A stretch of DNA of 64,000 nt from Ziziphus jujuba (lineage: Eukaryota; Streptophyta; Magnoliopsida; Rosales; Rhamnaceae), in assembly GCF_031755915.1 (NCBI RefSeq), contig NC_083379.1:2452001-2516000 (forward strand). The letters run 5' to 3'. The position numbers and the translations under genes are program-made. This document shows, piece after piece, positions 1 through 13,008 of this stretch (position 1 is the first letter of the stretch; every line of letters starts with the position of its first letter). The notes beneath the pieces are model-generated. The model searched no databases. It was not told the origin of the DNA and was given only the letters and a program-made list of their open reading frames with translations.

Positions 1-112
1 AACTAATTAGACCCTTTATGGACTGGCGAAGACGAGCTATTTTGTTGCATGAAATAGAACTCTCAAGGTCATTGCTACAAATTAAACTAGTATCAAGGTT
101 GTTGATGTTCAT
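1..112 (-). CDS. HKT1: HKT-type Na+ transporter, copy 1, first codons only
   Basis: This is the start of exon 1 of an HKT (Trk/HKT family) sodium transporter; the rest lies beyond the left edge. The first 37 codons, read from the ATG at 112, closely match the start of copy 3 (M-N-x-N-N-L-D-T-S-L-I-C), including the downstream R-Q-S-I-K motif. The stretch before the first transmembrane helix is open, with no stop. HKT proteins move Na+ across the plasma membrane of root and xylem-parenchyma cells. This copy is the only one of the three with no visible lesion, but too little is present to say whether it works. The start was chosen by matching the two other copies. Confidence 0.8.
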   Translation of the reverse strand, partial: MNINNLDTSLICSNDLESSISCNKIARLRQSIKGLIS

Positions 113-800
113 CTTTATTTCTCTCTTTCTCACAAATGAAAAAACAAAAATGGAGGGATAATGTGTGCTGTTGAAGTGGCACATGGGCGTTTCATTGGTA
201 GAGTACTAGATGCCTATCGGTTATGGAGCTTCCCCAGTATAGTGAAGTTTCCTTGTTGATGGTGCTAGATCCTTCGACTTGGAAAGAGATGAGACCTAAA
301 GATGTGCCAACCAAATCAGGGCTCAGTTTTCATACGTAAAATGCAATTACTTTCAATGTGAGATTTTGACTTTTATATATTGTGGTCCTTATTAGGCTGT
401 ACCTATATATACCATATAGTATACTTTTTTTTTTTTTTTCCTTTTTTGTCAAAGAACCAACATCGCATACTTTTTTACCAAGAAACCATTATTATACACT
501 TCTGATTAAGGGTGAACCTATAAATTCATTTGTTAGTAAAGAGTTGTAGAGAAATGCCACTAAAACTTACATGTCACATTACTACCTGGTTGAGTAGCCT
601 ACAGTTGGACTGGTCTTTTAATGCTCTGATGCTACGCAAAGGGATAAGAACTATTTACAGCAGATATCAATAATGAAACAAGATGCCATAACAGATTCCA
701 TAACAAGAGATAGCCTCAAGTCAACTAATCCTTATCAGGTAATAGGTCTTGTTATTACATTAAGAGCAACGCTAGGAAAAAAGGAAAAAAGGAAAAAAGG

Positions 801-835
<35 letters not shown>

Positions 836-2545
836 CCAATATGTTTACCATGATGATGTGGTTGGAAATATATGTTTATTTTATTAGTTGAAAAATTAAT
901 ATAATATAAAATTTAAATAAGTAAATTTTTAAAAAGATAAATATAAATTAATTAAATAATGACATACAATTATTTAGTAAACAATTAAATAGTAACACTT
1001 AATCACTTAATAAACATGCTTATCGATTTGTACCTCTAGCATTAATCTTACATTAAAGGCCAGTGATTTTTGCTGCTTTTTGGATCAGCAATAACTTGAG
1101 TTGGAAACTCCTATCTATAATTAAAAAAACAATAACAAGAAAAAGGATATAGGATAATTTACATATATATGCTATTTTCTTTGCTGTTTATTAATTGCTT
1201 TGCGAGCGAAGGTTAGTTTTTCATATATAATCCCATCTTCTATAATTTTTTCCTTTAAAATAAAAGGATATAGGATATATAAGAGTTTACAGCGAGGTTT
1301 AAAAAATCAAAATTTTTATGAAAATTTTGCAAAAATATTTATATTTTTAAATGGTAAATAAGAAATAGAAACAAATAAAATTTTTAAAACTTCCAACTTT
1401 TACAAAATTTTCATCGAAATTTTTATCAAATATTTATCTCAATTCTTTTGCATTTTTATTAAAAAAAATCATGATTTTTATGAAAATTTCTATTAAATTT
1501 AATTTTAATGTTTTAAAAAATTAATAAATATTATTGATGTTTAACTGTCTCTTTGCTCATTATTTTTTTATCTTAATAAATTTAATATTTCTATAAATAT
1601 TATATAGTAAATATAAATTATAATAGCCAAATGCATATGAAATAATTAATAAATATTATATTATAAATATTATTAAATAGATAAATATTATAAAAATGCT
1701 TAGAAAATATATTATTTGCAAATGTAGTCAAATGAATTGATGAAATATTTATGGAATATTATCAAGTAATAACTCGTGGTATTGTTTTGAACTCCACCAT
1801 CAAATAATAATAATTTTTTATATAATCAACCAATTTTATATAATGAGTATAACAATACTGGCTATATTTAATATAAGATCCATATTGTTAATATATTAAC
1901 AATTACATGCTAAATTATCAAATATATACAACTTTTAATAATTACTTCTTATAATTTACATTTTAACATAAGGATGAGAAGAGATCAATAATTTTCATTC
2001 ACCAGGAATTTTATATGGTTTTGAAATGACATTATATGATATATTAATTGTAATTATTATTTTATAAATCTTAATTAATAAATATTTTTATCAAATATGT
2101 ATTTTTTTATATTTTTTATTAAAAATAATATATTTATAACCATTAATGTTTACCATATATTATTAACTAACATAATTATACAATTTATTTAATATTTTCC
2201 ACAATTTTATATAGTAAATTTGATAATTAATTGATAAGGAAAAAGATATAGCTGTGTGATTGGAGAGTAAGAAAATTGGAAAAAAAAAAAAATGAATGAT
2301 GGAGGCGGTTGGGATTTCCACCTTAAAACCTTATCCATGAGTACCAAAGACTCCAAATATCATTACTGATCAAGCTTATGATCCCTCTCTTCTATAATCT
2401 GTGAATCTCTCTTTCACACTAGCTTTGTATATGGTTCCTGATTGTTAGCTAAGACAACGAAAACTCAAATAAGAATACCAATAATAAAAGGAAAAGCTTA
2501 ATAGTCAATAGGAGCTATCTAGAACAAGCTATGTGCACAATTACC
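113..2545. other. HKT copy 1 upstream region, no gene seen
   Basis: This AT-rich stretch matches the region upstream of copy 2 (35469-41280, after removing the solo LTR there), and its first 350 bases or so also match the region upstream of copy 3. It contains the copy 1 leader and promoter and a homopolymer A tract at 801-832. The short open frame across that tract is low complexity and not credible as a gene. Confidence 0.6.
801..832. repeat. Poly(A) tract
   Basis: A run of about 32 A residues follows imperfect GGAAAAAA repeats at 781-800. No target duplication or retroelement body is visible beside it, and the copy 2 upstream region lacks the run (near 36515). Confidence 0.85.
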
Positions 2546-3180
2546 TATTAGGAAATCGAGGTATAGGATATACAATTGCAGCTGAAGTAGAACTTATACA
2601 AGTAAGAAAATTTGTGTGTAAAAATATTCAAATAAAATACATACAAAATAATTGGAAAGTGTAGAAGGACTTTGTTATAGCAAAGGAATATAATAATTTC
2701 TTTCTAAGATAAGAAGAGCACAATTGACAATACTCTCTCTCTTATAATATAAGAAAAACACACATTCTCACTAACAAAGGAAAGACACAAATATTTAGGA
2801 AAAAATACCCTTTATCATTCTCTCTCTAATACTTTCCTCTTTCTCTTTGTTTTCTATATTTTTCTCACACCAAAATGGAATCAATCTTCTAAAATGAGAT
2901 GCACATATATATATATATATATATAAGTGTGTAGGGCGGTAGAAAGAGGCAGTGGAATAGTTCAAATTGAAACTGAACTCTCATGCAAGCTGTCAAAAGT
3001 TGATGCTTGCTGTCATTTCACTTCCTTGGTCAAATAAAGTGGCTTAAAGGATAAAAATGGCTTATTACCGCCTTAGTGAAGAGAGGAGGAAAGTTACTGC
3101 CTATATGTGAATGCAATAAATCCCTGTACTGCCAATTTTGATTTTTTCAAAATCATTTATGGCAAAAAATTGGTCTTACA
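2546..3180 (-). repeat. copia 3' LTR (left copy)
   Basis: Its left part matches the right LTR at 7031 onward (GATATAGGAT-type start, ACTTATACAA block), and its right part matches to about 7711. On the minus strand it begins TGTAAGACC and ends CTAATA. It contains a (TA)n run near 2909-2925. Confidence 0.8.
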
Positions 3181-3259
3181 TCCACATATCTCCCACTTAA
3201 AACCATTTTTGCTATAGCCCTTCTATTCTTTCTATTTGTCGTTCCATTCTCATGCTTGC

Positions 3260-6200
3260 TTATGTTTCTACTAGGCCAATAGAAGATCTGCACCGCACAA
3301 ACTTGTCAGTATTAATTGGTTTTGTTAGAACATCTGCCAGGTTGTCTCTAGTATGGATTTTTTGTAGATCTACACTTCCTTCTTCCACTTTTTCACAAAC
3401 GAAGTGAAATGGAACTCGTATGTGTTTTATCTTCGAGTGGTATGCTGGATTCTTTGTTAAATGCAAAGCATTTTGACTATCACAAAATAGAGCTATCTTC
3501 TCTTGTTTGTGTCCAAGCTCCTCCAGTATCATTTGTAACTAGATCACCTCTTTACTGGCTCGCGAAGTTGCAATATATTTTGCCTCTGTTGTAGAGGTAG
3601 CCACGATAGGCTATAGTTTTGAAACCCAGCTTAAAGTTCCTCCAGCAAGGGTAAACACATATCTCGTGGTAGACTAGCTTTTGTCAAGATCACCTGCATA
3701 ATCTGAATCAACTTGGCCTTTGATAGTAAAGTTTGATCCTTCATAACATAACATAGCATTTGAGGTACCCTTCACATATCTTAGAATCCTCTTCACAACA
3801 TTCCAATGCTCTCTACCAGGATTTTCCATGTACTGATTAACCGCTCCCACTACTTGTGCAATGTTTGTTCTTGTGCATACTATAGCGAATATTAAACTAT
3901 CCACTGCTAATGCATACGATACTTAAGACATTTCCATCCTCTCTTTCTCGTTGTTAGGACTCATACTTAAGGATAACTTGAAATTAATAAGAAGAGGGGT
4001 AAGAATTGGCTTACAATTTTGCATGTTGAAACGCTGCAAATTTTTCTTCACGTAATTCTTATGAGAAAGCCAAATCTTCCTATTATTTCTGTCTTGGTAA
4101 ATTTGCATCCCTAGAATCTTGGTTGCCGGTATCAAGTCTTTCATTTCAAACTGCCCAGTCAACTGTGCCTTCAAATCTTTAATGTGATCTATGTTGGGGC
4201 CTGCTACCAACATGTCGTCAACATACAATAACAAAATAATGAAATCACCATCACCAAATCTCTTGTAGTAAGCACAAGGATCTGAACTAAGTCTGTTGTA
4301 TCCAAGGCTCATGATGAAGGAATCAAATCTCTTATACCAACATCATAGTGCCTGTTTGAAACCGTATAAAAATTTGTTCAATTTGCAAACCAAGTTCTCC
4401 TTTCCTTTTTCTTCAAAACCTTCTAGTTGGAGCATATAAATCTCTTCGTCAAGTTTTCCATGAAGAAATGTAGTTTTCACATCCAACTGCTTTAAATACA
4501 AGTCAAATGTAGCACACATCGCCAGGACCATGTGAACTATTGTAAGTTGAACAACAGGAGAAAATATCTCATTGAAATCAATACCTTCTTTCTGAGCAAA
4601 TCATTTCACCACCAATCTAGCATGATACCTCTCCACTTAGTTATTGCTATCCTGTTTGATCTTATAAACCATTTGTTGCCGATAGCTTTTCTTCCTTGTG
4701 GTAGTGGAACAAGATCCCATGTCTTATTTTTATGGAGAGCTTCAATTTCTTCTTGCATTGCTACCATCCACAGAAAAGCTTCTGGGCTTTTTGTAGTCTC
4801 TTGAAAGTTGATGGCTCTCCATCTTCTGTTAGAAGGCATTATGCAACATTACCCTCCATAATGTATTCTGAGTGCCAAACTGGTTCTCTTTTCTCCCTAG
4901 TTAACCGTCAAAGTTAAATATCACATCTCTGCTTATTATCACTTTGTGGGTAATGGGATCCCAAAAGCACTATCCCTTAACTCCATCAGCATACCCTAAG
5001 AGAATACATTTTCTGGACTTTAGATCCAATTTTGATGTTTCTTGGACATTGTACATAACAAAAACAGGACTTCCAAATGTATGTAAGCAAGAATAATTAG
5101 CTGGCTTACCTATCCACATCTATATTGGCGTTTTCAGATCAATTGCGGTTGATGGTAACCGATTGATCACATAATAGGCGGTCTTGACTACTTTTGCCCA
5201 AAATGAGTTGGCCATTCCTGCAATTCTCAACATCGCTCTTGCCTGTTCCAATAAAGTTCTGTTCATCCGCTCTGCTATTCTATTTTGCTATGGAGTGTAC
5301 GCCACCATGAACTGCCTCTTGACACTTTCTTGTTGATAGAAGTTATCAAATTTTTCACCATTATATTCTCCTCTATTGTCTGTCCTCAAACACTTTATCT
5401 TCTTCTCAGATTCAAGTTCCACCCACACTTTGAATATTTTGAAAACTGGAAATACATCCACTTTTCTTTTGATTGGATACACCCAACATCTCCTGAAGTA
5501 ATCATCAATAAAAGATACAAAGTATCTTGCACCTCCTAGGGATGGAACTGGTGCTTGCCAAACATCAAGTGGATCGGCTTTAAGATAGCTTTTCTTCTAG
5601 CATTAAAGCTGCTAAACGTTAACCTGTGCTGTTGACTAATAACATAATGCTCACAAAATGGTAATGAAACTTTTTTTAGTCTTGGAAGAAGCTTTTGTTC
5701 AGCAAGAATTTTCAAACCTCGTTCCAACATGTAACCAAGCTTATGGTGCCACATCATCGTTGATTCTTCTGCAGAGCTTGTCAATACTGTAGATGCTTCT
5801 CCTTTAAGCATGTACATATTTGTAGCTATCTTTTCCGCTTTCATCACCACAAGCGTGCCTTTAACTATTTTCATGATAAGATGGGTTTTGCATCCATTAT
5901 TATCTAACTATCCTAAAGACAATAGATTTTTCTTTAGGCCTTTCACGTGTCATACCTTCTAGATGGTACGAACTATGTTATCATACATCTTCAGTTTGAT
6001 GGTACCAATACTAGTGATCTCCAAGGCATGATCATCACCTATGAACACAGATCCTCCTAAGATAGGTTCATATTGGTGAAACCATTCTCTCCGAGGGGTC
6101 ATATGCCATGTTGCTCCTGAGTCCATAAGCCAGATATCAGCGAATTTTCTTCCGTCTTTAGTAACTATTGTTGCTTCGTTGTATAAAATTTCATCATCAT

Positions 6201-6994
6201 CCAAAGTACTTACCACACAACCTTGAACTTTTGATGACTTAGCACATTTTCTTTTGGCTTCTTCATTCTTCTTAAAATGCCAACGCTCCCTTTTGTAGTG
6301 CCCTTTCTTGCCACAGTAATGACATTTGACATTCTTCTTACTTCTGGATTTTGATCTATTTTGATTTTGACTCCCACTGGGACCACATTCCGTTGATCTC
6401 CCTCTCGTCGTTGTCAAAGCTTCAACTTGTTATGAGCTTCCCGGTTTGTCTTATTTGCTTTTGTGCCGACTTTCTTCTTCAAGAACCGCAGCTGCAATAT
6501 CATCGGAGACTAAAATTTCTAAGTTGTTGGTTATGTTGACAATGAGTTGATCATACAAATTAGATGGACTTTGAAGCAGAATTTCAGCACGTTCACCGGT
6601 ATTGATGTTATAACCCGTTGCTGTGAGCTGTGAAAATAAAATATTGAGGGTGTTGATGTAGTCAGTTATCGTAGTCGACTCCATTAAACATTCTCTTTAA
6701 GAAAATTTGGTTGTGTAGTGATTTAGCCTTGTACAATTTTGTGAGAGTGTCCCAAATTTCTATTGCCATCTTTTTCTCCGCCACGCTTGATAATACTTCG
6801 TCGGCTAGTGCTAGATGCAGATTAGCAATAGCATTGCCATCCATCTCGTTCCACTTGTCATCGCCAAGGAACTCCGCGGTCCTTTCTTTAATTGCCACCA
6901 AGCAGTTTTCTTTTCTTAAAACTACTTTTATTCTCATTTTCCACAATGATAAATTATTTCCATTAAATTTTTCTATTTCATACTTCACCGCCAT
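3260..6994 (-). pseudogene. copia gag-pol polyprotein, multiply interrupted
   Basis: The polyprotein starts at 6994 with a copia gag of the M-A-V-K-Y-E-I-E-K-F-N-G type. A CCHC zinc knuckle (C-H-Y-C-G-K-K-G-H-Y) lies near 6320, with the last Cys replaced (R-E-R-W). The aspartic protease motif D-S-G-A-T-W-H-M is near 6110. The GAG-pre-integrase H-H-K-L-G region is near 5745, and integrase core fragments lie around 5300-5480. Reverse transcriptase blocks run from 4839 to 3923, with an intact L-Y-V-D-D-M active-site box near 4220. RNase H with L-A-D-V-L-T-K-P is near 3300. At least eight separate frames are needed to read it, because of stops and frameshifts, so it cannot make the proteins. Family functions (copying RNA into DNA and integrating it) are established knowledge. 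Confidence 0.9.
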
Positions 6995-7030
6995 TGTTGC
7001 AAATACCTATGAACCAGACTCTGATATAAC

Positions 7031-7711
7031 TATTAGAAAATCAAGATATAGGATACACAATTGCAGCTGAGGTAGAACTTATACAATTAAGAAATTTATG
7101 TGTAATAATATTCAGATAAAATACATATAAAATAATTGACAAATACAATTAAGAAATTTATGTGTAATAATATTCAGATAAAATATATATAAAATAATTG
7201 ACAATTGTATAAGGATTATACTATAGCAAAATAATATAATAATTTTTCTCTAAAATAAGGATAACACAATTGATAATACTTTCTCTCTTATAATAGGAGA
7301 AAAACACACATTTTCACTAATAAAGAAAAAATACAAATATTTAAGAGAAAATACCATTTATAATTCTCTCTCTAATACTCTCCTCTTTCTCCGTGTTTTT
7401 TATATTTTTCTCACACCAAATGGAATCAATTTTCTTCTAAAATGAGATGCACATATACATAAGTGTGTAAGGCGGTAGAAAGAGGCGTGGAATAGTTCAA
7501 ATTAAAATTGAACTCTCATGCAAGCTATTAACAGTTGATGCTTGTTGTCATTTCACTTCCTTGGTCAAATAAAATGACTTAAAAGGATAAAAATGGCTTA
7601 TTACGGCCTTAGTGAAGAGAGGAGGAAAGTTACTGCCTATATGTGAATGGAATAAATCCTTGCACTGCCAATTTTGACTTTGTCAAAATCATTTATGGCC
7701 AAAAAGTGGTT
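7031..7711 (-). repeat. copia 5' LTR (right copy), with internal tandem duplication
   Basis: This is homologous to 2546-3180 but longer, because a segment of about 61 bp around 7080-7203 is present twice in tandem. The left copy has the segment once. The right boundary is approximate, because the terminal bases differ from the left LTR. Confidence 0.78.
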
Positions 7712-10700
7712 TTACCTCTACATGCCTACGTGTAACTCTCATCCACAACTCTTTAGGCAACTTCCAGGAAGCATCCTTTTTTTATACATTTTATTATTTT
7801 ATCAATTAATGTTAGAATCTCTAGAGCAGTAATATAAATAAACATCTTAAAGGAATGAACAGTAAGCACAGACATCGATTCCATCATTGCGGGGCACAAT
7901 ATATTTCTCTATTTTCAAAAGTTTCACCGATCAACGAAATATATATATATATATATATATATTGTTTCAAACAGTAAAAAATAAAAGGAAAGAAAGAAAA
8001 ACGTGAAGCAAATTTCGAAAATTGATTATCCAGTAAAAAAATAAACATCACATATATGTATGTAACTTTATCAGATTCTGTTATGTGTATGATTGTTATA
8101 ATTTGGTGATCCAAGAGGCTCTGTGAATCGTGTAATTGTCTAGAGAGAAGATGGAAATAACGACGTGAAGAAACGGTGTTTGCCCTTTGTTTGTTATCGT
8201 TTGTTCTGTTGCAACTTTAGATAGAAATAGTAAAAGGAACTAATAGAAAAAGGTTAAATCAAGTTTTGGCTGCATAATGTAGAAAAATAAATAAATAAAA
8301 TGCAAAATACAAAATGTTATATAATTTAAGAATGCATTGATGATAATATTTTTTTATTCAACAGCGGAGATGATTACCATACATAGATATAGCACCCGTA
8401 TGGTAGTGGTCTTCTTTTTTCAAAAATAATGAAAGTGGGATTTGTAACTTTTGTATATTGCCTTATTCAGAAGAAAAATTAAAGAAAAGCAAGTCTTATT
8501 CAGTCGAATCTAGTACCATATTATATATTTTGTGTGTGTTTTTTTCACTAGCCAATTTATGGGTTATAGAAAATATTCTGGCGCTAAGCTGGAAATGGTA
8601 AAATTTATAACTAATATAGGACTCTAGTGGAAACCAGCTTGGCAAATACCAATTTAGATAAGCTTTGACAGAAAAATGAAATTGTAGATCAAAATTTCAT
8701 AATTGTAAATCAATATACATTTTTTTAAGAAAATATACAAAAACAAATTTAATATTTCTAAATATATAGATATATAAAAAAACAAAAAATATATAAATAT
8801 ATATGATATGTTATAAGATAATATATAAGTATTTAATATGTTATAAAATTTTCGAATAGTAAAGTGATAAATTATTGTGTTTTTATCAATAAATTAAAAT
8901 ATTTAAATAAGTATATATTAGTAATTATGAAACAAATGAAATAAACTAAATTGTAAGGGCATTTAAATCATTTGATAATGTCATGGAAGAGAGAAAATTT
9001 TTTGAACAAAAATTATCAAGTAAAGAATATTTGTCAAATGTTCACAACCACAAGATATTTTTTTAAGGGTAAATAACAGTGGTATATATGATACTAACCT
9101 TTTAGTAAAAATCAATTCAAATGGCAATGCGAGTTAAATTAGAAGAAAGCGAAACAATATAAAGTGACAAATTATATAATATTCGGAAAATATATATATA
9201 TATATATCAATTTTTTTATTGAAAAAAATAATAAAGAAAATTGCCACTTTATCCAAATTTCGAACCTCGTACATTTTGTAATAACAGTAATACAATGGTA
9301 AAAGGGCAAAAACAGGGGTAGAATTTGAGGCCCTTTTTGCACTTTCACCCAAGATCCATGAAATTCGCTCATTTGCTGAGGTCCAGAGTTACTCGAGGTG
9401 ATCATATTCTCATGGGGAACCCTTTTATGGCGGCTTCAACATCCCGAGAAATGTACGGCACCGATTTTTTATTTTTTTTATTTTCCCCCTACATGGAGCT
9501 AAATTTCCCCACATCAAAAAGAGAAGTTTTCTGAGCTTTGGGCATTAACACCTTTTGACTTAAAAACTCAACCACGCAAGCAGAGTGAAATTTTGTTTAT
9601 TATTATTGGTCTAGGACTAGGAGTGAAATTGATATTCACATTTTATGCAATATGGATGTTTATGTATCTTAATTACTATCAATTTTGGTAGATTGTTTGT
9701 TAAATTCCTTTTTGAGCTGTTTGCTTTCCAAAGGGGATTTCAAAGAGCTGATTTTTGGTCTGTCTTGAAAGTGAGAGGTTAAGAGAGCCTTAAGATTGTA
9801 TAATTCTGAATTTGCTTAAGATATGTTAATAGATTGTTGAGTGGTGATATAAATTATATGTGTGCAATATAAATTAATTTAGTAGACTAGTGGGACTGTG
9901 TTGTTATATATTATAAAATATATGCTTCTTAGAGGAAATTCTTCTATCAGGTTTGATTTCTGCATAGAGAGTCCAGTTGGATTCATTACAACTCTGTGGA
10001 TGATTCTTTTTAGTATGTTTCCTTATCCTTCTATTTACTACTATTTGTTTGGTTAATTGTGTTACTTGAGGATCCATTTGTTTGAGTTTGAGGTGTTGAC
10101 ATGGAGGCTACACTTCATTTTTTTTCTTTTGAACTTAGTTGTTATTTGCTGTACAATGAGGGGTTTATTTTCTATCTTAACTTGAAATGCAAAAGTAAAA
10201 AAATTCGTTGTACTTAAATAGAGGATTCTTGAATCGCACTGAAATTGTTATCTAAGTTAACTAGTTAATGTAGTTAATTGTTAATTTAGTCCAAGATTAC
10301 TACACTTAATTATGTAATTCTCTCATGTCCTTCAAATGCTTTTTCCTTTTTCCTCTGTTGCAACTTTTCTTACCTTTTCAATTGGTAACAATTCTCACTC
10401 TCTCTCTAAAAGAAGAAAAAAAAAAAAAAAAAAAAAAACAACCTATTCTCCCCCTTGTTTGATCCCACATGTTCTGATCATTTCTATTTTCTATACTTTC
10501 AAACTCAACCTTAATTGCATCTATATTTTTATTTGCGTTTCATTGTCATACTTAAGGGCTTGAAACATGTTGTAGTAGCATTCAGTAATTCGCATTCTTA
10601 TGTTTGACCAACTTTTGTAACCTAGTCATTCTTTTACTGAAATTCCATCTAAGGTTCACACTTCTTACTTCATTAGTATTTTTTTAAAGGATTCATAGGT

Positions 10701-10949
10701 TTACTTTGCAAATATCTTACAGAATTTGCTTAAAGTCAACAAACAATATTGCATTCCATCTCAATGATATCATAGCTTAAAACTAAACTTGTATTGACAT
10801 TCATATCTTACAGACATACTCTCGTCCTATGTATAAGTTTTACAAGACTTTTCTTCTATGAACAAGATTCAGATAGAGTACATTCGCCAAAAACCAAAAG
10901 AAGATTATAACATACTACTGTTTATATGAAAAAGACAATTAAAGATCTT
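7712..10949. other. Intergenic DNA between HKT copies 1 and 2, no gene seen
   Basis: This region matches the stretch between copies 2 and 3 (about 41330-43013 plus 48267-49498), so it is part of the duplicated HKT unit. It carries (TA)n runs at about 7939-7962 and 9190-9207 and an A run near 10417-10438. The block at 9325-9460 is unusually well conserved between the two units. I see no splice-consistent gene. Bases just left of 10950 are the 3' flank of HKT copy 2. Confidence 0.6.
7939..7962. repeat. (TA)n microsatellite
   Basis: About 12 uninterrupted TA units. The homologous place upstream of copy 2 has (TA)n followed by (GA)n at 41283-41322. Confidence 0.9.
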
Positions 10950-11155
10950 TCATGATAGTACCCAAGCTTTAACCCCTTGTAAGGTGAACTTCTTTAGACT
11001 TTAGCCTTCCAAAAAACATCACAAGAATGAGAATAGACTTTCCCTTTGCACTCCACCTCCCAGCAAACCCATACCATTTGTCTATGCAATCACTCTCAGG
11101 TTCCAATTGTCGTTTGCAGTTGTAACCGGTTGAAAACCCACCATTTCCATATGCA
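10950..11155 (-). pseudogene. HKT copy 2, exon 3 (frameshifted near its end)
   Basis: The exon follows an acceptor ending TAG and begins inside the Ser codon before A-Y-G-N-G-G-F-S-T-G-Y. This contains the fourth pore loop with its glycine. It continues with G-F-A-G-R-W and the last hydrophobic stretch I-L-I-L-V-M-F-F-G-R-L. A 7-bp tandem duplication (TCTAAAG twice, about 10992-11005) shifts the frame, so reading ends at a TAA short of the K-A-W-V-L-S ending that copy 3 has. Confidence 0.82.
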
Positions 11156-11711
11156 CTACAACATCAAGATACAATTCTTACATCTATTATGATAAAATAA
11201 AAATAAAAAAAATAATAATAACTATAAGGAACATAAACAGATTATCTCAATATTGGGAAATTTTGATCTATGAAAATCATTGAATTCTTGTACTTGTTAT
11301 AATATTGGGATAAGATGTAATAAATTGACTACTATCTTATCATTTGTTTGCTTTACTGTCGGATCTCTACTCTGTTTGGATGAATTATGAAGTAGGAGAG
11401 TTGAAATCTACTATAATATTGATATTTACATCTTCACTTTTCTTAGTGTATTTATTTGTACCACTTTCTTTTTTTTTTTTTTTTTCCACAGAGAAAATAC
11501 TTTTCCCAGATTTGCATTAAAAAACTCATATTTAAATGAATTAAGTAGCGTTTTAACAAGACCTTTTGATTTTTTTGAGCAGTATTTTTGTTGCAATCTT
11601 TTATTCTTCAAACTATGACATATTTTTCATTTTTTGGAATATGTAATCAAATGCACATTAATGTATTAGAGCAGGAATACTAGTCGAAGGGCAAGTATAA
11701 GAGAAACTTAC

Positions 11712-11947
11712 CTTACTACTTCAATAACAATGTTCAATATGTTGAAATTGAGTGGATCTTTCTCCATCTTTGCTCTCTTTGTGATACAGATGAGAATTAC
11801 AAAGATGGCTATATAAGAGAGTGGTGAGAATACCATATACTCGAAGAAAGTTTTCCTCCCTGAGGCAAAGTGGTTTTGTCTTCTGTTTTTTGATAACTTG
11901 TTTTGATCCTTTCTGCTAAAAAAATGATGTATATATGGTGGGAGATA
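11712..11947 (-). pseudogene. HKT copy 2, exon 2 (open)
   Basis: The exon begins with Y-L-P-P-Y and runs open through F-A-S-G-R-K-T-F to D-P-L-N-F-N-I-L-N, ending at an AG|GTAAGT donor. It joins exon 3 in frame through a split Ser codon. Its acceptor (CCAAG|TAT) leaves exon 2 one base short of the phase expected from the exon 1 donor. Confidence 0.8.
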
Positions 11948-12456
11948 CTTGGAAAAGATAAAGCATCATTGATCACATGGTTATGCTAAACTATTATGAC
12001 TTTTTTTTTTCCCGGTAAATATTCTATTATGATTCATTGACTCTAGCTAAGTTGCTATGAACTAATATTATAATTATATATATATATATATATATTATAA
12101 AAGGTTTGGCAAAAGTAATGCAATGTCATTATGATGATTCAACTCAATCAAAGTAGTCAAAGTCAATGTTGTAAGTTTTAAATGGTTTTTGTGTAGTGAA
12201 CAAATTTCGTGCATATGGCACAAAGCACTTTTTGTACCGAAAATTCTGAAATTATTATAATATTTAACCTTTTTTTTTTCTTTTGACTTTTTTCTGTTTT
12301 TTAGTAATAATTCTTACTTTTTTGTTGAAGCCGGAAGGCGCTTGATAAGTAGATAATATTATTAATGGAATTTTATATTTACAATCTAAACATTTAATAA
12401 TATCAATATTTGTCCGGCTTAATTTTTTGCCCATGTTGCTGAACCTATGAGATTAA
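11948..12456 (-). other. HKT copy 2 intron 1, right of exon 2
   Basis: Bases 11948-12160 match intron 1 of copy 3 (50511-50725), including a (TA)n run at about 12076-12097. Bases 12160-12456 have no counterpart in copy 3. No gene is seen. Confidence 0.7.
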
Positions 12457-12494
12457 GGAGGTGTATTCAATTAGGATTTTAATAGATTTTAAAA
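12457..12494 (+). repeat. Harbinger left terminal inverted repeat
   Basis: It pairs with 23455-23492 on the opposite strand with few mismatches over about 35 bp. The outermost bases are GGAGG here and GGGAG at the other end. Confidence 0.78.
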
Positions 12495-13008
12495 TAGTTA
12501 ATATATTTGATGGAATTTATAGATTTTAATGGATTTTTATAGACTCCATATGGATTTTATAAGAATCTTATATGGAGTTTAATGAAGTTTGTGAAACTTA
12601 TATTATAGATTTTGATTGATTTTTATGGAATTCTAATGATTTTTAAATTTTTTTTATATAATTTATTTTAGTATTTTAGTGAATAATATAATTTATTTTA
12701 GTAAAACAACCACACTATAAGCAGAGTTTTTTATTTTATTATTTTTATTTATTTATTTTTATTATACCATTAGAGTTGTTGAACATTTATGATATCGGAC
12801 AAATTAACAAATATTAATAAATAGATAAACAACATATACATGAATATTAAGTTTAATAATATCATCCTTGAAATATTTTTAAAAAATGAAAAAAAAAAAA
12901 CAACATTGATAAGATGAATTAAAATGAAATTAGATAAATATATCAAATAATCTTATATCATCTCTATTATTTATTATTATATGCAAAATTTTATTTAAAA
13001 AAAAAAAA

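Larger units (their letters stand above)
2546..7711 (-). mobile_element. Ty1/copia LTR retrotransposon, decayed
   Basis: This is a complete but inactive Ty1/copia element in minus orientation. In reading order it has a 5' LTR (right, 7031-7711), a diverged tRNA-Met-type primer site (minus strand of 7016-7030, TATATCAGAGTC where TGGTATCAGAGC is usual), gag, protease, integrase, reverse transcriptase, RNase H, a polypurine tract (minus strand of about 3189-3201) and a 3' LTR (2546-3180). TTACC at 2541-2545 and 7712-7716 is a likely 5-bp target duplication, although the right LTR end looks a few bases short. The element sits in the copy 1 upstream region of the HKT array; the same point upstream of copy 2 (near 41280) lacks it. 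Domain order PR-INT-RT-RH identifies copia; the gag start and protein style suggest a Tork/TNT1-like lineage, which is inference. Confidence 0.88.

Noticed and set aside
673..891. 72-codon open frame ending in a Lys run
   Set aside because: The lysines come from a poly(A) tract, and the homologous region upstream of HKT copy 2 does not keep the frame.
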